Below the pieces are notes generated by a model. It was not told where the DNA came from. It made no database searches and saw only the letters and a program-made list of their open reading frames with translations. Both the position numbers and the translations under genes were made by a program. DNA of 64,000 nt from Rhodomicrobium sp. R_RK_3 (GTDB lineage Bacteria > Pseudomonadota > Alphaproteobacteria > Rhizobiales > Rhodomicrobiaceae): assembly GCF_002198715.1 (NCBI RefSeq), contig NZ_MWLK01000033.1, positions 185,426 to 249,425 of the forward strand, in the 5' to 3' direction. Below, piece after piece: positions 36,416 to 44,529 of this stretch (position 1 is the stretch's first letter; each line of letters opens with the position of its first letter).

Positions 36416-37278
36416 GCGACGACGGCCATCACGGCATCACGCTGATCGGCTTCATCGGCAGCGTGTTCTCGCCCTATTACGCCTGGTCGGGCCGGGGCGA
36501 TCCGGAAAATCACTGCGCACTGAACGTGGCGCTCTACGGGCGGCGCGGCCATCGCTGGGCGATGACCGAGCGCGGCCGGGGCAGCATCGAGCGCGACGCC
36601 TCCGCCCTCCGCATCGGCCCGAGTTCGATGGCCTGGGACGGCGATGCGCTGACGGTCTCCTTCGATGAGCTGACGACGCCGATCCCGCGCCGGGTCAAGG
36701 GCAAGGTGCGGCTCTATCCCTCCGCACTGCCCGGCCGCCGTTTCGTGCTCGACCCGGCGGCCCGTCACCGCTGGTCGCCGATCGCGCCCTGCTCGCGCAT
36801 CGAGGTCGAGCTGGAACGCCCGTCGCTGAGTTGGAGCGGCCACGGCTATCTCGACAGCAATGACGGCGACGAATCGCTCGAAGCCGGCTTCCGCCATTGG
36901 GACTGGGCGCGCGCGAGTTTCGACCGGGGCCGGCGGGCTGCGCTTCTCTACGACGTGCTCGACCGGGATGGCGTCTCTCACAGCCTCGCATTGCAGACGG
37001 ATCGCAGCGGCCGGATGGACGAGGTCGAGCCGCCGCGTCCGGTGAGGCTGCCGAGGACGCTCTGGCTGATGCGCCGCCGCACCCGCGCGGATAGTGAGGA
37101 CGGCGTCAAGGTCAGCGCCACGCTGGAGGACGCACCTTTCTACGCCCGCACGGTGCTCTCGACGCGGCTCCTGGGGCATCAGGGCCCGGCTATGCATGAG
37201 AGCCTGTCGCTGGACCGCTTCGCCACCAATTGGGTGAAGTCGCTGCTGCCCTACCGGATGCCGCGCCGGCTGTTTTAG
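36067..37278 (+). CDS. crtC: Carotenoid 1,2-hydratase CrtC (start uncertain)
   Basis: This enzyme adds water to the C1,2 double bond of acyclic carotenoids (neurosporene, lycopene and derivatives). The CrtC protein is recognisable from about 36350: VPPGGYAWWYVDGLSDDG, then FIGSVFSPYYAWSG, ENHCALNVALYG, WAMTERGRGSI, LSWSGHGYLDSNDG. It ends LPYRMPRRLF. Family members usually begin about 10 residues before GGY, here at the codons for A-D-G-P-G-F, but there is no ATG, GTG or TTG there. The only in-frame ATGs, at 36067 and 36004, lie deep inside crtD and would add about 95 shadow residues. The listed start is therefore only the first formal possibility. Confidence 0.75.
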   Translation: MRGFDFWSSQPLWPSDRAAAGDDGHDEPGGFSPSLPGDRGRALRPGLARLAGVVPESSGAQPDRGPLFRGRQHPSGERPADGGLVGPAGGGSLADGPGFAQAVPPGGYAWWYVDGLSDDGHHGITLIGFIGSVFSPYYAWSGRGDPENHCALNVALYGRRGHRWAMTERGRGSIERDASALRIGPSSMAWDGDALTVSFDELTTPIPRRVKGKVRLYPSALPGRRFVLDPAARHRWSPIAPCSRIEVELERPSLSWSGHGYLDSNDGDESLEAGFRHWDWARASFDRGRRAALLYDVLDRDGVSHSLALQTDRSGRMDEVEPPRPVRLPRTLWLMRRRTRADSEDGVKVSATLEDAPFYARTVLSTRLLGHQGPAMHESLSLDRFATNWVKSLLPYRMPRRLF

Positions 37279-37296
37279 CCGGGGCCCTCCCCCCAC

Positions 37297-37408
37297 AGAC
37301 GAAATCCCCGCGAAGGCGGGGATCCAGTATTCACAAACTCGAAATTGGCTTTCTGCGTAACAACTTGCGCCGCGGCGTATTGGATCCCCGCCTTCGCGTG
37401 GATTGCGA
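37297..37408. repeat. Dispersed palindromic intergenic element, copy 4 (inverted)
   Basis: A 112-nt element, reverse-complement of copies 2 and 3. The left end is GACGAAATCCCCGCGAAGGC, the interior contains CAAACTCGAAATTGGCTTTC, and the right end is GGATCCCCGCCTTCGCGTGG. It lies between convergent crtC and bchO and may terminate both. Confidence 0.78.
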
Positions 37409-37418
37409 AAAAGGGGAT

Positions 37419-38330
37419 TTATGGGACACGCCTACTGGCCTCCGGCGTCAGGCCGCCTACGGTCGTAAAAATCACCTCCGCAACCCGCGCCGGGTCTTCC
37501 TCGTGCGCGAGATGGCCGAGGCCGCGCAGCAATTCCACCTTCGCGGCAAGCATCGTCTCGGCGAGCTTGAACGCCTGATCGGGCGGGACGGCGAGATCGT
37601 GGCTGCCCGCGACCAGCGTCACGGCGCACGGCAGGCGCGGCAGCTCCTGCGCCAGCGGTGAGAGCTTCCAGCGCGCCATCATATTGAGAGCGGCGGAGAC
37701 GTGGACCGGCGAGCGGAACAGCCGCTGATAGATCGCCAGCCCCCCCGGCGAAATCGTCGAGCCGGTGCCGCCGATGACGCGCTCGACGGTGCGGCGGTCG
37801 CGCGCCCGCCAGGCGAAGAATCGCGGCGCGACCGGATTGATGAACAGCACCTTGGCCATGCTCGAAATGAAGCGGCCGGCCGCGCCGCCATAGGGTATCA
37901 GCGCGCCGTTGAGCGAGATCAGCAGGCGCGGCGCGATCTGGCGGTCGAGGATCATCTGCGCCAGGATTGCGGCGCCGGCGGAGTGGCCTACGACAATATC
38001 CGGCTTAACGCCGAGCCGCTCGACGAGCCCCGCGAGGGCCGCCGCCATGCCCGGCAGCGACATCTGCATCGATGGTAGCGGGTCGGTGAAGCCGTGGCCG
38101 GGGAGGTCCGGTGCGATCACCGTGAAGCGCTCGGCCAGAAGCGGCAGCAGCCCCGCCCAGCTATGCGTCGAGGCGCCCGTACCGTGGGCAAGCAGCATGA
38201 CCGGGCCGCTCCCCGCCTGCTGGACATGCCAGCGCAATCCGGCGGCTTGGACGAAGCGGCTCGTCTCGCGGTTCGGCCAATCGCGCCCGTCGCGATCCCA
38301 GACCAGCGCGCCGTCGCCATTGCCGCTCAC
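37419..38330 (-). CDS. bchO: Alpha/beta-hydrolase-like protein BchO (magnesium chelatase accessory)
   Basis: A 303-residue alpha/beta-hydrolase-fold protein found with bchI and bchD in PGCs. Its role in magnesium chelation is suggested by linkage but not defined. It shows LLAHGTGASTHSW (oxyanion region), the nucleophile elbow VGHSAGAAIL near residue 115, and GLGHLAHEEDP with the catalytic-type histidine near residue 280. The ATG overlaps the bchD stop by four bases. Confidence 0.88.
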   Translation of the reverse strand: MSGNGDGALVWDRDGRDWPNRETSRFVQAAGLRWHVQQAGSGPVMLLAHGTGASTHSWAGLLPLLAERFTVIAPDLPGHGFTDPLPSMQMSLPGMAAALAGLVERLGVKPDIVVGHSAGAAILAQMILDRQIAPRLLISLNGALIPYGGAAGRFISSMAKVLFINPVAPRFFAWRARDRRTVERVIGGTGSTISPGGLAIYQRLFRSPVHVSAALNMMARWKLSPLAQELPRLPCAVTLVAGSHDLAVPPDQAFKLAETMLAAKVELLRGLGHLAHEEDPARVAEVIFTTVGGLTPEASRRVP

Positions 38331-40054
38331 CGCGCCCGCGCCTGTTTGACGGCCGAGGACAGCGCGGCGGAGTTCAGCGCAGGCAGCGCGAGATAGGACG
38401 CCCCCATGGAATGGGCGATTTCGGCCGCGCGCGGGTCGGGGCGCGGCGAGGTGTCGATGAGCAGGCTGCGGATCTCGGTGGATTTCAGCAGGCGGGCCGA
38501 GGCGAGCGCGTGGTCATGCGCGATGTGACGGCCGGGCCGCCCGTCGCGGGCGACATTGGCACGGCCATCGGTGAGCAGGACGATCAGCGGCGTCTGGCCT
38601 CGTTTCCGTGCCGATTGGGCAACGGCGATGGCGGCATCGATGCCAGACGCCAGCGGCGTGCCGCCGCCCGCGGGCAGGCCGATGAGACTGCGCTTGGCGC
38701 GGACCAGCGATCGCGTCGGCGGCAGGATGAGGTCGGAGGTCTTGCCGCCGAAGACCAGCATCGCGACGTGGTCGCGCCGGACATAGCACTCGGCGAGCAG
38801 GGATTCGACCGCGCCTTTGGCCTCCGCCATGCGGTTGAGGGCCAGCGAGCCGGAGGCATCGACGGCGAAGATGGTCAGCGTCTCGGATTTGCGCGCGAAG
38901 CGGATGACGCGGAAATCGGAGGCGCGGATCTGCAAGAGGCCGGGGCGCTCGGCGCTTTGCGATTGCGACCGGATGCGCTGCCAGGGCGCCGCCGCGCGCA
39001 AGGTGGCGACGAGGTCGAGGCGGCCGCCCCGGCGCAGGTCACCTTGCATGATGCCCGTCCGTCTGCCACGCGTGAGCGAGCGCTGCTTCACTCCGGCCTG
39101 CCCGGAGGATTTCGAACGCATGGCCGCGCGCTTTGCGCCGAGCCGGGCCAGCACATCCGGCGGCAGCGCAGCGCGGACGGCCTCGACGACAATCTCACTG
39201 AGCGCTTCGGCCTCCGACTGCGTCTCGCTCTCCGGCTGGTCGCCGGGCGCGTCGGGCTGCTGGTCTTCTTCCGGCTGCTCCTCGTCCGATTGCGGCAGCC
39301 TCGTCGCGCGCCAGCCGAGGACGAGTTGCCCGGCAATGGCGAGATCGGCGCCGCTCAGCGCGTCGCGGCCGTCCAATGCGGCGGCGATCTTGGCCACTTT
39401 CAGCGCCAGCAGAGGCGCGCGAACCGACACGATGCCGAGCGCGGTGGCGGCCCCGCAAATGGCTTCAATGGCCTCGGTCTCAACGCTGACCCGCGGCAGG
39501 CATTCGCGTGCGGCGGCGATCGCGTCCGCCTCGCCCAACTCACCGCTGCGGATCGGTGTCAGATCGACCTGCATCGCGATGCGTTCGGTCAGCGAAGCGG
39601 GCGCCTGTTCGTCTTCACAAAGGCCTTCATCCAGCAAAACGAGGCCGAACCATGCGGAAAAGCGCTTGGTCAGGCCGTCGCGCTCCAAGGGCACTTCGCC
39701 CCGATCATGCACGCTGGCGATCCGGGCTGCATGTTCCGGCGACAGGCGCTCGGCCGAGGGGATGATGAGCGCGCCGCCGTCGGATTCGGCGAGCAAGCCC
39801 CGCTCGGAGACCAGACGGCCCGCTGCGAGGCTTGCGCTCAGATCGAGGCCGCCGAGCAGGCGGTCATCGGTGATGCCGAGGGGCATTTTCCGAAAGGGGC
39901 GATCCGGCAGCAGCGCGCGCAACAGCGCCAGCCATTCGTCCCGCGCCGGGCCGGGACCTGCGCGGAGGCAGATGCCTGTGCCCCAGGGGTCGACGGCAAA
40001 AATGCGCGCAGCCAGCGTCGCGATCTCTCCGGGAGATTTCGGCGCCTGGATCAC
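38327..40054 (-). CDS. bchD: Magnesium chelatase ATPase subunit D
   Basis: A 575-residue subunit that, with BchI and BchH, inserts Mg2+ into protoporphyrin IX. A degenerate AAA-like N-terminal domain is followed by an acidic Pro/Glu/Asp linker (EEQPEEDQQPDAPGDQPE, near residue 260) and a von Willebrand A domain with the MIDAS motif FAVDASGSLALNR near residue 395. The start is GTG (40054), overlapping the bchI stop as GTGA. A longer upstream frame is shadow sequence inside bchI. Confidence 0.92.
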   Translation of the reverse strand: MIQAPKSPGEIATLAARIFAVDPWGTGICLRAGPGPARDEWLALLRALLPDRPFRKMPLGITDDRLLGGLDLSASLAAGRLVSERGLLAESDGGALIIPSAERLSPEHAARIASVHDRGEVPLERDGLTKRFSAWFGLVLLDEGLCEDEQAPASLTERIAMQVDLTPIRSGELGEADAIAAARECLPRVSVETEAIEAICGAATALGIVSVRAPLLALKVAKIAAALDGRDALSGADLAIAGQLVLGWRATRLPQSDEEQPEEDQQPDAPGDQPESETQSEAEALSEIVVEAVRAALPPDVLARLGAKRAAMRSKSSGQAGVKQRSLTRGRRTGIMQGDLRRGGRLDLVATLRAAAPWQRIRSQSQSAERPGLLQIRASDFRVIRFARKSETLTIFAVDASGSLALNRMAEAKGAVESLLAECYVRRDHVAMLVFGGKTSDLILPPTRSLVRAKRSLIGLPAGGGTPLASGIDAAIAVAQSARKRGQTPLIVLLTDGRANVARDGRPGRHIAHDHALASARLLKSTEIRSLLIDTSPRPDPRAAEIAHSMGASYLALPALNSAALSSAVKQARAR

Positions 40055-41079
40055 GACACGAAAACCTCGGCGATGGCGCGGTCGATGCGCGCGGTCGATC
40101 CGGCCTCGTCGAGCGGATCGCGGCGCAGGCGGTGGCGCAAGGCCGACGGCGCGACCTGTTTCAGATGCGCCGCGCCGACCGCGTCGCCGCCCTGCAGGCA
40201 GGCCAGCGCCCGCGCCGCCCGGATCAGCGACAGCTCGCCCCGCAGCCCGTCCGTCCCGAGCGCCATGCACAAGGTCGCTGCCGTCTCGAGCGTGGCGTCG
40301 GGCACTTCGATGGAGGGCAACCGGTCGCGCGCGGAGGCGATGGCGTCGCGCAAATGCCTGTCCTGGCCGGCCCATTTCGCCGCGAACGCTGCCGGGTCGC
40401 GCTCGTAATCGTCGCGGCGGCGGACGACATCGACGCGGGTCGGCATGTCGGTCGGGGTCAGGATTTCGACGGAGAGGCCGAAGCGGTCGAGCAATTGCGG
40501 GCGCAGCTCACCCTCCTCCGGATTGCCGCTGCCGACCAGGACGAAGCGCGCCGGATGCCGGACGCTAAGGCCCTCGCGCTCGACGACGTTTTCGCCCGAG
40601 GCGGCGGCGTCGAGCAGCAGGTCGACGAGATGGTCGTCGAGCAGATTAACCTCGTCAATATAAAGGAAGCCGCGATTGGCGCGGGCCAGCAGGCCGGGTT
40701 CGAACGCCTTTTCCCCGCGCGTCAGGGCCCGCTCCAGATCGAGCGCGCCGACGATGCGGTCCTCGGTCGCGCCGAGCGGCAGGTCGACGACCGGCACCGC
40801 GACGCGTGCGACGGCGCCGGGCGCTTCCGCCGCCCGCGCGCGGCAGGCGTCGAGACAGAGCGAGCGGTCGGCGCGCGGGTCGCAATTGCAGGGGCAGCCG
40901 GGCGTCACCTCGATCTCCGGCAGCAGCGCCGCGAGGCCGCGAATGGCGGTGGACTTGCCGGTGCCCCGGTCGCCGAACACCAGCACGCCGCCGACGCTGG
41001 CATCCACCGCGGCGATCAGCAGCGCCTGCTTCATATCCTCTTGCGCGACGATGGCGGAGAAGGGAAAGGCGACCGGCAT
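40051..41079 (-). CDS. bchI: Magnesium chelatase ATPase subunit I
   Basis: A 342-residue AAA+ ATPase that forms the hexameric motor of magnesium chelatase. Walker A is GDRGTGKSTAIRGLAALLP (residues about 37-55), Walker B is GFLYIDEVNLLDDHLVDLLL near residue 145, and the sensor region LVGSGNPEEGELRPQLLDRF follows. The PFSAIVAQEDMKQALL N-terminus is the family standard. The upstream gap to the next gene holds repeat copy 5. Confidence 0.96.
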   Translation of the reverse strand: MPVAFPFSAIVAQEDMKQALLIAAVDASVGGVLVFGDRGTGKSTAIRGLAALLPEIEVTPGCPCNCDPRADRSLCLDACRARAAEAPGAVARVAVPVVDLPLGATEDRIVGALDLERALTRGEKAFEPGLLARANRGFLYIDEVNLLDDHLVDLLLDAAASGENVVEREGLSVRHPARFVLVGSGNPEEGELRPQLLDRFGLSVEILTPTDMPTRVDVVRRRDDYERDPAAFAAKWAGQDRHLRDAIASARDRLPSIEVPDATLETAATLCMALGTDGLRGELSLIRAARALACLQGGDAVGAAHLKQVAPSALRHRLRRDPLDEAGSTARIDRAIAEVFVS

Positions 41080-41115
41080 GTTCGGCTCCGTTAAGGCGGT
41101 CAGATGCGCAATTCT

Positions 41116-41198
41116 GTCGTTATCCCCGCGAAAACAGGGATCCAGGACTCCGCAGCATCTCCTGTGTTTACTGGATCACCGCTTGCGCGGGGATGACT
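41116..41198. repeat. Dispersed palindromic intergenic element, copy 5 (shorter)
   Basis: An 83-nt, more diverged copy. Ends are TCGTTATCCCCGCGAAAACA and ACCGCTTGCGCGGGGATGAC, with GGATCCAG and ACTGGATC just inside. It interrupts the otherwise compact bchG-to-bchO gene run. Confidence 0.65.
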
Positions 41199-41236
41199 TG
41201 CGTAGGAGTGGCTGGGCGATCGCATGTCATCCCCCG

Positions 41237-41503
41237 TCAGCGCGTCAGCCTGCCGCGCAAATCGGCGAGATGCACGGCGAATGCGGCGAGGAGGAAAGCG
41301 GCGATCCAAACCCAATTGCCGCCGGTCAGCGCGACGCGCAGGGCCAGCAGCAGGAAGGCGCCGGAGAGCAAATAGCCAACGAGCCCGAGCGCTTCCATGC
41401 CGAGCCCCTTGCGGCGCGTGTAGATCCATAGCCCGGCAAATTCGGCAAGCATCAGCGCCAGGATGAGATCGACGATGCGGCCGGAGAGGAAGAGCTGTTC
41501 CAT
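41237..41503 (-). CDS. Small membrane protein between tspO and bchI
   Basis: An 88-residue protein with three hydrophobic segments (residues about 7-25, 36-56, 63-82). It begins MEQLFLSGRIVDLILALMLA and ends DLRGRLTR. I do not know a name for it. Its ATG lies 9 nt after the tspO stop and it is in the same operon, so a role in tetrapyrrole or membrane assembly is possible. It is more likely a real gene than a shadow because no competing frame covers the interval. Confidence 0.65.
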   Translation of the reverse strand: MEQLFLSGRIVDLILALMLAEFAGLWIYTRRKGLGMEALGLVGYLLSGAFLLLALRVALTGGNWVWIAAFLLAAFAVHLADLRGRLTR

Positions 41504-41512
41504 CGCCTGGCC

Positions 41513-41986
41513 TCAGAACGGCGCGTTGAGCTGGACGACGCGCCAGTTCAGCGCGCTGGCAAATGTAACCCAGGCGAGATAGGGGACGAGCAGCAGCGCG
41601 GCGGGCCTCGAATAGCGCGCGAGCACCAAGATGAGGACGAGGATCGAGAGCCAAAGCGCGCCGACTTCGATCAGCGCCCAATCGGGACGGCGCATTCGGA
41701 AGAACAACAGGCTCCACAGGACGTTCAGGAAGCCGTTCAGCGAGAACAGCGCGACCAGCCATTCGCGGTCTTCACGGGTGGGCTCGTCGCGCCAGGCGGT
41801 CGCGGCGGAGAGGCCGGCGAGCGCGAAGATCAGCGTCCAGGCGGGGCCAAACAGCCAGTCCGGCGGCTGCCACGCTGGCTTTTGCAGGCTCTGATACCAG
41901 GGGCCGATATCGGTCACGGTGCCGCCGACCGTGGCGACCAGCAGCGCCGCCAGCAAGGCGATCACGATGGGTCTGGCGTTACTCAT
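41513..41986 (-). CDS. tspO: TspO/CrtK tryptophan-rich sensory membrane protein
   Basis: A 157-residue five-helix membrane protein of the TspO/MBR family, which binds tetrapyrroles and in Rhodobacter modulates photopigment gene expression in response to O2. Family blocks are GTVTDIGPWYQSLQKPAWQP, WLFGPAWTLIFALAGLSAAT and LNGFLNVLWSLLFF. The C-terminus LVPYLAWVTFASALNWRVVQ followed by LNAPF is characteristic. Its start overlaps the stop of the bchP-containing gene by four bases. Confidence 0.93.
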   Translation of the reverse strand: MSNARPIVIALLAALLVATVGGTVTDIGPWYQSLQKPAWQPPDWLFGPAWTLIFALAGLSAATAWRDEPTREDREWLVALFSLNGFLNVLWSLLFFRMRRPDWALIEVGALWLSILVLILVLARYSRPAALLLVPYLAWVTFASALNWRVVQLNAPF

Positions 41987-44529
41987 CGCGGCGCCGCGAG
42001 GCCGAGCAGATGCGCCAAATCCTTGAAGAAGATGCGGATATGGGCCATCGGGTCCGAGCGGACCAACTCCTTATGCATGTAGGATTGCCAGGTCAGCCGC
42101 TGCACATCCGGGTCGCGGCAGATTTTCACGAAGCGCTCGCGCCGTTTATCGCTGCGGTACCAGAAATATTGCATGATGCCGAGGATGAGGAAGACGCGGC
42201 CATGCGCCTTCATGAAGCGCTTGCGGGCGGTCGCCAAGGCGCGGGCATCGCCGGTTTCCAGGAAGCTGCCGACGGCATCCGCCGCCATCTCGCCGCAGAC
42301 CATGGCGTAGTAGATGCCCTCGCCCGAGGCCGGCGCGACGACGCCCGCCGCGTCGCCCGCGAGGACGAAATTGCGGCCATCGTCCCAGCGCTTGAGCGGG
42401 CGCAACGGGATCGGCGCACCTTCGCGGCGGAGGGTCTTGGCGTCGCGAAGGCCGGCGGCTTCGCGGGTGGCTTTGGTTGCGTCGCGCAGGGAAAAGCCCT
42501 TATTGGCGCTGCCGACGCCGACGCTGGCCGTCTTGCCATGCGGAAACACCCAAGCGTAGAAATCCGGCGACAGCCTGCCCTGGTAATAGACCTCGCAGCG
42601 TGAGCCGTCATAGGTCGCGGCGGGCGTTTCCGGCACGGCGACGATCTCGTGATAGGCGAAGACGAAGGGCGATTTCTTCACTTTCGGCAGCGCGCTGCGG
42701 CCGACGGCGGAATTGGCGCCGTCCGCGCCGATCACCGCCCGCGCCCGGATGCTGCGGGATTCCTCGGCGTCCTTATATTGGACGAGCACGGTGCCGTCGC
42801 TCTGGCGGGTGAGGCGGGTGAAGCTGCCGGTGCGGCGCTCGGCTCCGGCGAGGGCGGCGCGGTCGCGCAGCCATTCGTCAAAAATCTCGCGGTCGACCAT
42901 GCCGACATAGCCGCCCGCATCGATCGGCATGTCGACGCGGATGTCGGAGGGCGAGATCATGGTGGCGGCGGAGATGCGTGCGCAAATCAAGCTGTCGGGA
43001 ATGGCGAAATCCTTGACGAGGCGGGGCGGGATGGCGCCGCCGCAGGGTTTGATCCGCCCGGCCCGGTCGAGCAACAGCACGGAGCGGCCCTGGCGCGCGA
43101 GCGTCGTGGCGGCGGTCGCGCCGGCCGGCCCGCCGCCGATCACCGCGACGTCGAAAACATCCCGTCTCTGCATCATGAGCTCCCTCAAGCCAGCCGGCAG
43201 CATGTTCTCGCCAATCGATGAAACGCGCGGCGCGGCTACAGAACGCGTTTCGCCTGTGCGGGTGGCGAGGAACGCCGCCGCGATGAACAGCACCGCCTCG
43301 CAGGCGAAGACGGTGGAATAGGCGGTGAGCGGGTCGCCGGTCAGGGCGCGGACGAGATCGACCGAGGCCGCGCCGAGAAAGCCGCCGAGGCCGAAGGCGA
43401 TTGCTTGAGCCGCGCCCCACAGGCCCATCCGCACGCCTTCGCGCTTTTCGCGGCCGGCGCTGGCGAGCGCCATCATCGAGCCGATGGCGGCGACGGCGAA
43501 AGCGCCATTGGCAAAGCCGAGCAGGGCGACGGAGAGGCGCAGCGGCCAGTCCGGCGCGGCATGGCCGCCGAGGGCAAGAGCGAAGAGAGCTGCGGCGGAG
43601 GCGAGGCAGCCGAAGATCGTCCAGTTGCGCAAGGAGCCGAGCCAGCGTCCGCCGACGGCGCTGGCGATGAAGCCGATCAGCACCATGCCGGCGAGGACGC
43701 CGCTATGCTGCACGCTCGCGAGCTGGGTCGATTCGCCGGGCGTATAGCCGAAGACGGAGCCGGCGAAGGGCTCGAGGATGAGGTCCTGGGCGCTATAGGC
43801 CAGCATGGACAGGAAAATGAAGAGGGTGAAGTTGCGCGCGTCGGGCTCGGCCCAGATCTGGCGCAAGGCGACGAAGAAGGGGGTTTGGGACGCCGCGCTG
43901 GTCTCCGGCTCGTCGGACGGCAGGCCGTGCCGGGGCTCGACGCCCCAGACGGCGATCAGCGCAATCGCCAGGGCGGCGGCCGAAACAGTGGCCGAGATCG
44001 TCAGCAGCCGCTCCGGGGAAAATGGATCGAGGAAATGCCCGGCAACCCCTGCCGTGACGATGAACCCGGCCAGCATCATCACCCAGACGATGGTCGCGGC
44101 CGCGGCTCGCCGGCGCGGCGCGACGCGCTTGGCCAGCAGCACCAGCAGCGACGTGCCCGCCGCGCTGACGCCGACGCCGATCATGGCGAAGGCCAATGTC
44201 GCGAGCGCCAGTCCGGCGGCGAAATGCGTCGCCATCAATACGGTGCCGCCCGCCGCCAGCACGCCGCCGAGCGACAGCACCGCCATGCCGCCGACGATCC
44301 AGGGGGTGCGCCGTCCGCCGACATCGGAGCCGTAGCCCATGCGCGGCCGGGTGATCTGCACGGCATAATGCAGCGCGACCAGCAGGCCGGGCAGCAGCGC
44401 CGCAAGCTGCAATTCAACCACCATCACCCGGTTCAAGGTCGAGGTCGTCAGCACGACCACCGCGCCGAGCGCCGTCTGCACGAGGCCGAGCTTGACGATG
44501 CCGAACCATCCGAGCGGGCCGCGCGTCAT
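41983..44529 (-). CDS. bchP: PucC-family transporter fused in frame to geranylgeranyl reductase BchP
   Basis: One 848-codon frame with two usually separate PGC proteins. Residues 1-451 are a 12-helix PucC/BCH2-type major facilitator (LGLVQTALGAVVVLTTSTLN; LLPGLLVALHYAVQITRPRM; later FANGAFAVAAIGSMMALASA). Residues 453-848 are BchP, which reduces the geranylgeranyl tail to phytyl: FAD motif VAVIGGGPAGATAATTLARQ, PCGGAIPPRLV, VLAGDAAGVVAPASGEGIYY. At the junction a pair of ATG codons (43176 and 43173) follows GAGGGAGCTC, a good ribosome-binding site for the second ATG. BchP may therefore also be made alone (396 residues). The gene overlaps bchG and tspO by four bases each. Confidence 0.9.
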   Translation of the reverse strand: MTRGPLGWFGIVKLGLVQTALGAVVVLTTSTLNRVMVVELQLAALLPGLLVALHYAVQITRPRMGYGSDVGGRRTPWIVGGMAVLSLGGVLAAGGTVLMATHFAAGLALATLAFAMIGVGVSAAGTSLLVLLAKRVAPRRRAAAATIVWVMMLAGFIVTAGVAGHFLDPFSPERLLTISATVSAAALAIALIAVWGVEPRHGLPSDEPETSAASQTPFFVALRQIWAEPDARNFTLFIFLSMLAYSAQDLILEPFAGSVFGYTPGESTQLASVQHSGVLAGMVLIGFIASAVGGRWLGSLRNWTIFGCLASAAALFALALGGHAAPDWPLRLSVALLGFANGAFAVAAIGSMMALASAGREKREGVRMGLWGAAQAIAFGLGGFLGAASVDLVRALTGDPLTAYSTVFACEAVLFIAAAFLATRTGETRSVAAPRVSSIGENMLPAGLRELMMQRRDVFDVAVIGGGPAGATAATTLARQGRSVLLLDRAGRIKPCGGAIPPRLVKDFAIPDSLICARISAATMISPSDIRVDMPIDAGGYVGMVDREIFDEWLRDRAALAGAERRTGSFTRLTRQSDGTVLVQYKDAEESRSIRARAVIGADGANSAVGRSALPKVKKSPFVFAYHEIVAVPETPAATYDGSRCEVYYQGRLSPDFYAWVFPHGKTASVGVGSANKGFSLRDATKATREAAGLRDAKTLRREGAPIPLRPLKRWDDGRNFVLAGDAAGVVAPASGEGIYYAMVCGEMAADAVGSFLETGDARALATARKRFMKAHGRVFLILGIMQYFWYRSDKRRERFVKICRDPDVQRLTWQSYMHKELVRSDPMAHIRIFFKDLAHLLGLAAPR

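Noticed and set aside
38411..40568. Very long plus-strand frames opposite bchD and bchI
   Set aside because: GC-driven antisense frames with no recognisable motif, fully covered by bchD and bchI, which carry MIDAS and Walker motifs.
5700..41198. The CCCCGC palindromes as a CRISPR array
   Set aside because: Copies are separated by many kilobases, occur in both orientations and lack regular spacers or cas genes.
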